NCBI GenBank assembly: GCA_902729315.2
Contig: LR746276.1
Coordinates: 436,501-500,500 of the forward strand
DNA: 64,000 nucleotides
Direction: 5' to 3'
DNA from: Spirodela intermedia
Taxonomy: Eukaryota > Streptophyta > Magnoliopsida > Alismatales > Araceae
Below are positions 1-10,300 of this stretch, piece by piece. The position numbers and the translations under genes were made by a program. Position 1 is the stretch's first letter. Each line of letters begins with the position of its first letter. The notes under the pieces were generated by a model, which was not told where the DNA came from, searched no databases, and was given only the letters and a program-made list of their open reading frames with translations.

Positions 1-94
1 AAATAAATAAAATGTCTTTTTTTTAATTCCTACGTGGGCTTCCCGTCAACGAACGCGCCCTGCTGACCTGCACCTGATTGAGGAGACCCCCAAT

Positions 95-255
95 ACAGTA
101 GCCTGTCTGGACTCTTCCCTCCCCCCGGGCCTCGCCCATTACAGTAGCCTATCTGGGCTCTTCTCACATGCGGTGCTCTGCGACGCAATTGGGCCTGGCC
201 CACTATCTTACGATGGATAATGGGCCTCGGCGCAATTGGGCCTGGCCCACTATCT
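95..255. repeat. Short duplicated segments with palindromic TGGGCC/GGCCCA
   Basis: Two short direct repeats lie just past the 3' end of the TMEM45-like gene. A segment beginning ACAGTAGCCT occurs at 95 and at 141, with a few mismatches. A 25-bp segment containing TGGGCCTGGCCCA is identical at 184-208 and 231-255, a 47-bp period. TGGGCC and GGCCCA are the plant site II (TCP-type) elements, so this may be promoter sequence of a gene left of the window; that is inference. Confidence 0.6.
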
Positions 256-260
256 CATCC

Positions 261-1171
261 TCAATGAGCCTCTTGAGGGCTCGAGAGCTCCTCCGTCGGA
301 TCGCCGTATTTACAGGCGGCTACGGTGTACAGTCCGACGACCACCACCAGGACGAGGAGGACAAGGGAGAAGAGCTGGAAATTGGCGAGAAGTTCCCCGC
401 GGGTCTCGCTGCCGGGGGAGTGGCAGGTGATCTGGTCGTCTCTGAGCCGGCAGCCTCGGGGCATCATGGGACCGTAGAGCACGAAGGCCGTCTGGTAGAA
501 CCAGAGGCCTTGAAGGGAAATGGCGACGCCGTTGCAGAGGTCGGCGGGGAAGCTGGCGGGGAGAAGCGCCGCCGTCACGGAGGAGGCCACGCAGAGCCCC
601 ACGAGGAGGACCAGGATGAGGTGGTAGTGTCCCTCCAGGCCCTTGTGGGTGGTGGAGTGGAAGTAGAACAGGAGGTACTCCGCCGTGAACGCCGTCGCCC
701 CGAGAAGACACAGCGCGCCTTCCGGCAGAGGGAGGAATCTGAATCGCAGAAGATTTCTCCGAGTTAAACGGAGGGGAACTTGCCGGAGGAGATGGGAGAG
801 GGGAGGGGGACCCACCGAGTGGTCTGGGAGAGCAGGGCGGCGCAGCCGAATAGGAAGAACATGAGGAGCATGCCGGCGTGCTCGAAGTCGTTCATGTGGG
901 CCGGGTTGAGGACGCCGCCGTTGACGAAGATCCGCAGGTGGGTGGAGTAGAAGAACTCGATGCACAGGTCGAGCAAGGAGCCTCCGACGACGAGGTAGAG
1001 CTCCAGGTGGACGAGGCGGCCGCCGCAGAGCCATTCGGGGGCGGGATTCCACGCTCGCGCCCGGAAGGAACTGGGAGCGGCGGCGAATCGAGAGAGAGAG
1101 CTCCACACGTGCCACAGGCCCACCAGGAGGAACAGAGACCCAGGGAGAGCGTGTCCTCGGAAGGAGCCCAT
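261..1171 (-). CDS. TMEM45/DUF716 family multipass membrane protein
   Basis: Two exons, 816-1171 and 261-738, joined over a 77-bp GT-AG intron (phase 2), give 277 residues starting MGSFRGHALPGS and ending SSPQEAH. Several hydrophobic segments are visible: residues near 8-25, the ELYLVVGGSLLDL stretch, GMLLMFFLFGCAALL, AEYLLFYFHS, LILVLLVGLCVASS and a last helix FSLVLLVLVVVVGLYTV. The HSTTHKGLEGHYH segment, with clustered histidines after a membrane helix, is typical of plant DUF716 (TMEM45A/B-like) proteins. Their function is poorly defined; some members are linked to pathogen response. The start is the first ATG of the exon, immediately before a helix. Length agrees with the family (about 270-300 residues). 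The stop lies 6 bp beyond a TGGGCC-rich repeat. Confidence 0.88.
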
Positions 1172-2543
1172 CGCCTCCCCCCGTTAACCGAGACGACTGC
1201 TGGAATAAAAGGAGCAGGAAAAGGTCGACGAATCACAAGTTCTGCCAGTGGACAAGACCTCCTCCATCGAGTACGAAGAAGATGAATTCTCCGTGGTAAC
1301 TGAGAAAATAAGGGCGGCGATCGATCAAAAGGTCTCCTTCCCCAACATTTCCACGCAAAACTTTTCATTCGGAAACCGGGATGGCTGATCATTCCTCATT
1401 TCGAGGACTGCATGAGCGGAAAACCAAGGCAGGAACAAGGATCCGAGGCCCAGGCCTGTGCTACGTCCGCCGCAGATGGTAATCGTGAGATCGGAAAAGA
1501 AAATAATCGGAGAAAACCCCTAGATCGCGTGGAAGAAACGAGCTCGCATCTTCGATCAACGGCAATCACGAATGGAATTGATAATAACTGAATATATATA
1601 TATATATATATATATATGTTCGACAGATTAAAATCTTCTAGGACGCGGGAGCGGAGATCGATGAGCCCTGCGGATCCAATTCCACGGTACGCACCCCGAT
1701 CTGCGTGGTTTCGCGGGCGACGCAAAATCTGCTACGAGCGATCTCCCCTCCCTACTCCGGTGAACTGTCTATTCCTCTTTCCGGTATGAAGGCTAGGGTA
1801 GGGATTCCGGTCGGTACCTGGCAGAAGAGAGAGAGAATAACGGTGAGCTCCTTCGCCCTCCTCTTGTTTTTCTCCTCCCTCTTCCTCTGCAATGATTGAT
1901 TGCACAGAAAAAGGGAGACTGCGAATGATGAGCGATCGGATTGGAGAGGATCGAAAAGTTCTTCGGATCACCAGGAGCCAGGTCCCTCCCCCTCTCTCTC
2001 TCTCTCCCTCCTTGTCTGCCTGATCGCCTGCCTGGCTGCTCCCCCGCTACTTCCTCCCTTCTCCTTCTCCTCTCCCTAATGAACACCGCGATGCCCCCCC
2101 CCATGCGACGCGACAGATCTGCGATCCGATCAGTCTAATTTATCAAACATTAAAAAATAAATATCAACCTTCATTAGTAAAATATTTAGGTCTATGCCGA
2201 GCCCCATTATGACCGAGCCGCGACCTAGTAAGCCAGCAAGGAAGGAGAGGACGGAGAAGGGGACACGTACCCAGAAGCCTAGTGGCCAAGTGGCCAAGTG
2301 GGCGACGAAACGACTTCCAGCGAGAAGGCAGGGAAAACGCCTACACCGGAAGCGCTTCCGGCGTGTTTTTGATTTTGGGAATCTACCGTGCGACTCGCTC
2401 GTCCCGATTCGCCCGACTCGGAGAACCCAGGCTAACTCGCATCACGATATAATTAATATTCCTTAAATTCATCTAAAGAAAAATTACATCATTAACCACC
2501 TGCTTCGGGATCCTTATTCGCAGAGCCGGGGGGACCGGCGGCG
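1172..2543. other. Intergenic spacer upstream of the TMEM45-like gene
   Basis: No convincing gene. It should hold the promoter and 5' UTR of the minus-strand TMEM45-like gene, whose start is at 1171, and the 3' UTR of the EF-hand gene ending at 2544. A pyrimidine-rich stretch lies near 1985-2070. The open frames here are short, overlap on both strands and match no family I recognise. Confidence 0.6.
1592..1617. repeat. (AT)n microsatellite
   Basis: Thirteen uninterrupted AT dinucleotides in the spacer upstream of the TMEM45-like gene. Confidence 0.95.
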
Positions 2544-3721
2544 CTACTTGGCATTGTCGGCGGCGTTCTGGACGAGCACGGCGGCGAGGGCCACGACGGA
2601 GGCGAAGATGGAGTTGGGGATCCTCTGCACCACCGCGCCGACACCGGGGACCCCTTCGGTCGCCTTCTTCGTGACCAGAGCGACGGCGGGGGCCACCACC
2701 AGGGCGATCAACAAGTTCCGACCGACGGAAGTCAACGCGTCCGCCGTCAGCTTCCGGATGAACTCCGCGAACTCTTCTCGGTCGAGCAGCCCGTCCAGAT
2801 TCACGTCGTACTCCTGCGCGAAGACATCTGTGAATGATTATCTCCATATTTTCCGCAATTCGATACAAAAATCTACAGGAATTTTTCCTAGGGTTCTAGA
2901 ATTAGCAGAGCTCAGATGAACAGAACCATACAAATGATCCACTTCTAAGGAAGATGAGACCAGTCGTTGCGGTGTGCAACAGAGGGAGAAACTCTCTAGA
3001 GATCCAGCGACTTACCTCCATCATAGCCTTCATCCTCGCCAAGGAGGGAGGATCATTGTGAGGCCCGGGCAAGTGCTTATTGATGTCGCTGAAGCAAAAA
3101 CAGTTGCAGGAAATGAAGCGGGCATACGGAGAAGGGAATCGGAAGAGACGCAGCATATGAAAGGGGGCAGCGCGCGTACTTGTAGACAGTGAGGACGGCG
3201 ATGTAGACGTGCTCGAAGGTCAGGTGATCTTTCACGCACTCGTCCCAGAGCCGATCAAAGACCTTGTCCGAAATCTTCCTGACCTGTTCTTCCCGCCACT
3301 CCTTCCCTGACCATTCCAAGGCGATGCTATCACACACGGAACTCTCAAATCGATCGTTCACGAATGAAGAACAAAGCGAGAGAAGAACGGCAGCCAACGC
3401 GCTCAGCAATGGAACGATCAAGCCTGATTCGGACCAGAAACCCTTGCGAGAAGAATGAAGCGAAGAAGTCGATTGAGGGGGGAGGGGGGGGGGAGGGGAG
3501 GGGGGGGGAGGAACGGGAGATCAGCCACAGCGCGCAGATCCGTCGACAGAAATAAAACCTAACAGCGGAAATCAACACCTCTCCGGGGATCCCAAATCAG
3601 GGGAAGCCCCGGGCGATACCGACGATGAGAAGAAAGGAAGAAGACGATGTTCTAGGGACGCAGCGGCACCGTTGAATTTCTCCTGATAATTTTCTTGGGC
3701 GGTCGCGAGGATCTGCCCCAT
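2544..3721 (-). CDS. Small EF-hand calcium-binding protein (tandem copy A)
   Basis: Four exons on the minus strand, 3670-3721, 3180-3306, 3016-3088 and 2544-2813, with phases 1, 2, 0 and GT-AG borders, give 173 residues starting MGQILATAQENYQ. I placed the start on the MGQ methionine because exon 1 joins in frame to GKEWREEQVRKISDKVFDR, the arrangement I know from plant proteins of this family. Residues 87-98 (DVNLDGLLDREE) form a canonical EF-hand loop with acidic or Asn ligands at positions 1, 3, 5, 9 and 12 and Gly at 6. The C-terminal third (LLIALVVAPAVALV; SIFASVVALAAVLV) is hydrophobic, suggesting membrane association. The family has no firmly assigned role. The next gene upstream is a diverged tandem copy with matching exon phases. 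Intron 1 contains a long C-rich tract in the sense strand. Confidence 0.86.
3477..3511 (+). repeat. Poly-G-rich tract (possible G-quadruplex)
   Basis: Runs of 4 to 10 G separated by single A on the plus strand, inside intron 1 of EF-hand gene A. The transcript of that gene carries the complementary C-rich strand, so any quadruplex would form in the template DNA. Confidence 0.7.
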
Positions 3722-4098
3722 GCCTTCGCCCTAGCGCTCCCCTGGAAGACGGACGGATAGCCTATCGAGCGGCGCCTCAGAGGGAAGAAGCGAACGAAAT
3801 GGGGGCGCAGCGGCCGATATGATCTTCTACGTGGCCACCGCCCCAAAACCTTGACGTACTCAACCCAACTAATAGGAGCTTAGATGCGCACAAAAAGAAA
3901 CACCGGGCGTTTGGGGTCAATAACATTATACATATTGTTTGAAGGTTCTATGTGCAATTTTCCGTAACCAGACGGATATGCGTTGACTTAAAGTAGCTCC
4001 AGAAATCCACCCTAGCTCGTGTTCTTCTTGATGTCGACCTCGGAGGCGAAGCAGTTGATAGAAAGTAGCCCGCCGCCGATCGGAGTGAAAATCTACTG
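3722..4098. other. Spacer between the tandem EF-hand paralogues
   Basis: A 377-bp gap between the stop of copy B and the start of copy A, both on the minus strand. It must hold the 3' end of B and the promoter of A. I see no clear TATA box. Confidence 0.6.
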
Positions 4099-5858
4099 CT
4101 ACTCAACCCGAACATCTTCGATCAACGCGAAGCAGATGGCGAAAGCTGAGGCGAGCAAGGGCGTCGGGACCGTGTCGACCACGCGCTTGATCCTGGGGAC
4201 CGACGTGGCGGCGTTTCTGGTCAGCGCCGCCATCGCTCCCGCCGCCGTGAGTACGTGAAGAACCTTGTTCCGGAGGTAGACGGTGAGGTCTCTCTGAACC
4301 CACCTCAAGATTAGGGCAGCGAATTCAGCGCGGTCTATCGCGTTCTTCCCCTGCGCCTTGAGCCGGAGCTCCTGCAGTCATCGTGAAATCCAAGAGATCT
4401 GTCAGGATTTGAGGATGTCCTCCCTATCGGTTGATCCAGATCGGTCACAAGAAGTTCGTAGGAAGATGGAAGTGATAGCAAAATGGGTATAAGGCAGAAT
4501 GGAAGAAGATATACTGCAGACGAACGGTCTCAGTGACCATCGTGGAAATGGGCAGAGGGTATATGTATGGTTGCTGACAGATCAAAGCCAGTCGATTGAG
4601 AACATGAATGGCCAGGCGCTCCGGTTTTCGTTCTTCTTTCCGTTTAGTTGGTGGAATGGTGTTGATGCCTTCAGCTTGGAGAGTTCCCGGGGTAGATTCA
4701 TGGAGTCTTAGCGTTTGGAGAAGTAGAGCAGCAGATAAAATCCTGAGGAACTTACTGTAAGAAGACTATGGCAACTAAGTTTTTTTTTATGGGAAGTGGT
4801 TGGTAATGCTGTTGGAGTTATGCCAGCTATAACGTTCACAACATCTGCACTGGATAGCTAGCTCTCTACACCAATCAAGAACTGGGTAGGAATCGATTGA
4901 ATGAGTAACTTGATCGTGAACGACATGGAACCGATTGAATGAGTAGCTTGATCAGAGTCGGCATTTATTTTTCTGCATTATTTGCTCACCTGCCTTCTCC
5001 GAGATGCATTAATGAGCTCGGAGAGTAGCCGCATTCCGAGAGGGAATCATAAACCAATTTACTTTAATTTGAACAGGAAACTAGAAAATGATTGGTGGCA
5101 TAAACAGTTCTAGTTTGTGCTTAAATTCAGAGGAACTAAGAGCTCTAGAGCGGGAGGGAGGCATACCATAGCCACGTCGTCGATTTCTTCTTGGCTGGGC
5201 GGACTCTTGTGTGGCTTTGGGAAGTTCTTGTTGATGCAGCTGCGATGAAATTTGGAATGATTTTAATGGTTAGAATATTTTGTGTAGAAATTTTTTGGGA
5301 GAAGATTCGCATTTACTGCCTACACCGTGTACGAGCATCCGGCAATAATAAATAAGAAAAATAGAGAGCAAAGATGAGCATCGCGATGATCGGACGATAT
5401 GATCGTATTTCGACCAAGCCAAAAATACAACATATGACAGAAGATTCGCATACTCGAAGACCAACAAGGTGGCCAGGTGAAGTTCAGTTAACCCCAAGAA
5501 ATCGTCGCGCGCGCATCGATCGAAGACCTTGTCGCATACTGCCAGAACCTGTCGCTTCCCTGATACACGCGCAAGAAAATGGGAAAATCACATCATCATC
5601 TCTCTGAAAATATCCACCCACAGATTCAAGAGGCTCGTGGATCGAAAAGAAGAGAAGATCGCTCAAAGAGCCACGGTTTTCCAGAAATCACATCCCCATC
5701 TCTCCGAAATATCTATCCACAGATCCAGGAGGCGCATGCATAGAAACGAAGAGAGAGATCGCCCAAAGAGCCACGGTTCTCAAGAGTTCCCTGAAGGAAT
5801 ATGAGACGCGGCTCATACCTTGAATTCTATCCCACAGCGCTCCCAACTTCTGCCCCAT
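4099..5858 (-). CDS. EF-hand-family paralogue with degenerate loop (tandem copy B)
   Basis: Four exons, 5819-5858, 5454-5559, 5167-5239 and 4099-4371, with the same phases as copy A (1, 2, 0), give 163 residues starting MGQKLGALWDRIQ. The segments QVLAVCDKVFDR, INKNFPKPHKSPPS and the hydrophobic C terminus align with copy A. The region matching the calcium loop (residues 78-89, KAQGKNAIDRAE) has Lys, Gln and Lys where copy A has Asp, Asn and Asp, so calcium binding is unlikely. The frame is open throughout, so this looks like a functional but altered duplicate rather than a pseudogene. Promoter sequence upstream (6030-6100) carries several GGCCCA/TGGCCC motifs. Intron 1 contains a 100-bp tandem duplication. 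Confidence 0.8.
5588..5786. repeat. Two-copy tandem repeat, 100-bp unit
   Basis: Copies at 5588-5687 and 5688-5786 share the order TCTC(T/C)GAAA, CCACAGAT(T/C)CA, GATCGC(T/C)CAAAGAGCCACGGTT. They lie in intron 1 of EF-hand gene B and differ at scattered bases, so the duplication is not very recent. Confidence 0.85.
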
Positions 5859-7317
5859 GACTACGCCACCCGACCTTCTCGGAGTCCGCGAGAATCCGAA
5901 ACTCCGACCATCCCATGCTGCGGGACGGAGCAGGAGCAGGAACTTTTAAACGGAGAAGAACGGACGCTTGCTGTAAAGCGACGGGCGCCATTCTCGAGAC
6001 CGACACGAACCTTCGATCTCAAGGGAAGCATATTGGCCCAACTCCCTCGCAAGGACCGGCCCATATCGGCCCAATTTCCCCGCTAATGGCCCTGTACTCT
6101 CTCCATCCCTTCCTATTCCCGCTCAGTCCTGTAATAAAATAGTTTGTGGGGCCCACAAAGGCTTCCAATTATTTAAAAATACATATATATTTAAATATTT
6201 TGATAATAAAATCCCACGAATTGGAGATTTACAGATTTTAATTCCCATTACTGTTGGAATTAATAAAATAATAAATATTATTCTAAAATAATAAAATATT
6301 CTCACACATATATTATTCTAAATAATTAGTTAAACATGATAAATATATTGTCACGGAAACATAATGAGTTACCTTATATAATCATTTTTTTTTGTGAATT
6401 TTCTGTCGGGATACCTCGAGGGTGGGTGATTTGACCGCTATCTTCGTGTGAGTGGATATCACGACGCTTGGGATTATTTATGCTCACCCCTCTAAAAAGC
6501 CTTTTCAACTGTTTATAACCTTATATTTTTTATTAGCTCTTATGTCCTTATTAACCATGGTCTAAGATTGTTGAATATTTGTCTCAAGGTAGATATTAAC
6601 TCTTCCTAATTCTCCTCCGGGAAGCGTATAACAGTAACAAGTAATAATTAAAGGATATCATTAAAATGGCTTTCAAGGAGGGAAGGACTTTGGTATAATT
6701 AAAATAAATTATGGGAGCTCAGAGTATGAAAAGCCAGAAAAGGTGGGCCCATCAACGCCGGCGCGCAGCGGGGAGCCGTCAGACGGGCAATGATTTTTTT
6801 TCAAAAAATATTACGTAAATGCTGTTTTTTTTTATCCGAAAGAAAATATTCTCCAGGAAAATCAGGGGACGGAGGGCGGGAGGGAGAGAGGGAGGGAAGA
6901 GGGTAGGGAAGGAATCGCACCTTCGTCTGGTGGGGAACGGGGAAGCCCCATCGGACAGTCCCCGCTGTTCGAGAGTTCCTCTCCTCTTGATCTCCTCCTA
7001 TGCGTGCGCGGTTGTGTTGATCTCGCAGTCAAGCTCAGCAGCGCCGAATTGACTGCGACAATCTTCCGTCGGAGGACCGGCGGGCAGGGTGGGATTTCGT
7101 CACCCAGGCAGCGATTTGATCACACTTTGGGGGATTGGAACAGTCGAACGGAGAACTGCGTCATTTGGGGACGCCGTTTGGTATATGCGTGGTCTTGGTT
7201 GGATCCGGTTGGAATTCGCGGTGGACTGTGCGCATATCCTCGACTGGAGCGGGCGAAGCCGTGGAATTCGGGGATGTCGTAAAGATCGGACGGTTTAGGA
7301 ACTCCAGCATACGGGGG
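5859..7317. promoter_or_regulatory. Shared spacer between divergent EF-hand B and EDR2-like genes
   Basis: About 1.46 kb between two divergent start codons. GGCCCA-type site II motifs cluster near 6030-6080, close to the minus-strand gene. The centre (6150-6700) is AT-rich with nothing recognisable. A purine tract at about 6868-6905 with repeated GGGAGGG lies upstream of the EDR2-like start. The EDR2 reading frame is open upstream to about 7135 but has no earlier ATG there, so I treat that part as 5' UTR. Confidence 0.5.
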
Positions 7318-10300
7318 ATGGCGTCGGAGGAGGGCGATCCCAGTCGAAGAGGTTTTGCAGAGATGGGGATGTCGGGGGCGACAAGGAAAGTTATATACGA
7401 AGGGTGGATGGTTCGGTATGGCCGGAGGAAGATCGGGCGCTCCTTCATCCACATGCGGTACTTCGTCCTCGAATCCGCGCTTCTCGCCTACTACAAGAGG
7501 AAACCAAAGGACAACATGGTGTGTTTTCTTATTCCTTCTACTATTGTAATTGATCTGGCTTCAATATTTGGTGACGAAACGGTATTGAGTTATTTTCGTG
7601 CTAATTTCTTATGCATTCGATCTGGACGCGGCGCCGTCGACGCTCTGTTCAAGTTTTCCTCTCGATAATTCGGTTTATGTGAGAATCTATTCCCGTCAAC
7701 TTGCTAAACTATTGACTCGCTTACCTGGGTGTGCATAGGTTCCGATCAAGACTTTCCTCCTTGATGGCAACTGCAGGGTGGATGAGCGGGGACTTAAAAC
7801 ACACCATGGGCACGTATGTACTTCTCGTTGTTGTTCCAGTCAATACACGTCGTCGGCTGGGGAAAAACTTATTGCAAAGCCAATTGTCTGATGTCGTATA
7901 CTAATTGTAGGGGAAAGAGAATTTAAATCCTTCATATAGTTCTGCCATTTTTCCTTTTTTTTTTGCCAATGTTACCTCGAAGAGCATGATGTGCTTCCAA
8001 TCATATCTTGGATATTTTAGCTCTTTTTCTGTTCTCCCTAGAATTTTCTTTTGAAGTTTAAATTGTGGGCTTCGTTCTGTGTCACATGACGACCTTGAAA
8101 CAAACTTTTTTTTATCAAACTTTGGAGAATATGATACGTAAACACTGAAATAGGCGCATGAAAAGACTTATCCGTTATACTGGTGAATATGAATAAGGTA
8201 TAAAGGCTGACCCAATTCAGCTTGCGTATTGACTTATGAAATGATTCTTAAACATGTCTGGAAAGTAATTGATAATTAGATTGAATATTGCTGAACAGAA
8301 ATTTACACGTGTAAAGTATAAGTTTATGAAGCTGCCATAATTGAGTCGATATTTTCATTAAATCATATTTATGTAAAGTCTCAGTATCGTGGCATATCAT
8401 GGGCAAATTTGGGAGCCCGTCTCATTTTCCCTCCTTACATTGATAGAGTTAATCGACCCACCTGCTTTCTAGATCTCCCTTTTTTTTTTTAAAGATGGAA
8501 AGAATAATGGGATTGATGTCAATAACATTGGTTCTGCTATGGTGTTTCCTCTGCTAATTCTCCTCCAAGAAAGTTTGATAGTCATAGTTATGGGCATGTT
8601 TTCTGTGAATGCACAATGAGGAAGTCACTGTTGAGGTTCTTCGTCTGAGTATCCGCTGGAAGGGTGCTCAGTTTAGGAATGCAGAGGAAAGGGTTTTGTT
8701 TAGCAAGCTAAGACGACTAAGAAATTGGAAAATATGTAAATAAAATAACGTCTTGACAGCCAAGTGGAAATTTGATTCGGAAACTTGAAATCTACTAAAG
8801 TAGGGAACTGTTGGAGCTGTCAACTTAAATGATTGTAGACTGAGAGTAAAAAGAACTGATGGCTGAACCTTGTCTTTTTTTTTTAGGGTACAATCTGTAT
8901 TTACAATCACTTTTCTGTGCGGAGACACCTGCCTTCTGATATGACTATCATTCTCATGGATTTTCTAGGCTATAGTTTTGGCAGACGCCATATTCCTTTC
9001 TTTCTCTGCTCATCTTCTCCTTTCTGTGATTTTTTTTCTTCTCCTTTCTTCTCTGATCATTATTCAACATTTGGTAGAACTCCACAGAATGTCCCCAAAC
9101 ATGTGTGGAAACCACTTGAAGGTCTTGGCCCGATGGAAAGCCTTACAAATTAGCGGATCTGTAATTTTCCATAGAGTCATAGTATTAGTGTTTGCTGAGC
9201 TTAACGTCATAGTTGAGTCTGAATTTCACTTATTCATCGATTTGTGTTGCGTGCAGCTGAATTTCAATTAAACACATGCTAATATTTATGGAATCGTGAT
9301 ATCCTACAGACGCTTCTAGATACAGTCGTGTCATTACATGCCTTGTACTTTCTTGGCGCTCTTAACTATGATGGATATTTTTTAGATATTGACTTAGCAT
9401 GTTGACATAAAATACTTTTGGCAGATGGTGTATGTATTATGGGTATACAACAAAAAAGAGAAGCACCATCGGATAACAGTATGTAATGAACTTTTCCTAA
9501 ATTATTTATTTCCTTTTTCTCATGGTCTTACGTTCTATCTTTTTTGTAGCTCTATATTTCTGTCAAATATGTTATATTTTTTCCATTTCATAGTGCTTGG
9601 AGTAAGGATAAATGATTTAATCGATATTTCCAGATTTCTCTTCTATTTTGTGTCGTTTAAATTTGCAGACATGTCTTTTTAGTGAATGTGTCTTCTTATC
9701 TTTTAATCCCTTTTTATTTTTTTGTCAACATGATGAAGCCATAAAACCCTCTGATATCCGTTTGTTTCTTGTTTAGAGTGTCTCGAACTTCATTTTGATA
9801 CCAATTATATAGCACGGATTGATGTTCTTGGCCTTTATTTATCATATCAGCCTGGCTTTTATATGCTGAACATAAACCAAATCTGATATAAATTCTTCAC
9901 CGACTTTTGTGTGTGCTTATTCTTATGATGTTTTCACTGAAACAGTTGGCAGCATTTAATATCCAGGATGCTCTGGCCTGGAAGGAAAAGATTGAGCTTG
10001 TTATTTATCAGGTGCAGTTCCTTATGAATGGGGCTTATTGAAATTTACTTGTATGCTCCACGGGGCAACCATCAGATAACATAATCTATCTTTTTTTTTA
10101 AAATTCTGTCAAGGATTCTTTTTTTAAGGTAACATGAATGTGTAACTAAGGTGTTGCTTCACATATTCTCCTCGATCGCATACCATTTTTTCCTTATAAA
10201 AACTAGCTCACACCGCATATTCTTTTCCTTGTCACCCTCTCCTTCCCTACCTCCAACACAAATTTTTTTATTTTATTGATTGGCATTTTTAATTTTTAAT

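Noticed and set aside
261-767. Plus-strand frame of 199 codons (168-767) opposite the TMEM45-like gene
   Set aside because: Antisense shadow of a GC-rich exon; the minus-strand reading has clear membrane segments and a family match.
3180-3421. Longer exon 2 for EF-hand gene A beginning at 3421 or 3423
   Set aside because: That frame has no ATG and adds a hydrophobic leader absent from copy B. The acceptor at 3306 gives GKEWREEQ directly after KFN, as in the family and in copy B.
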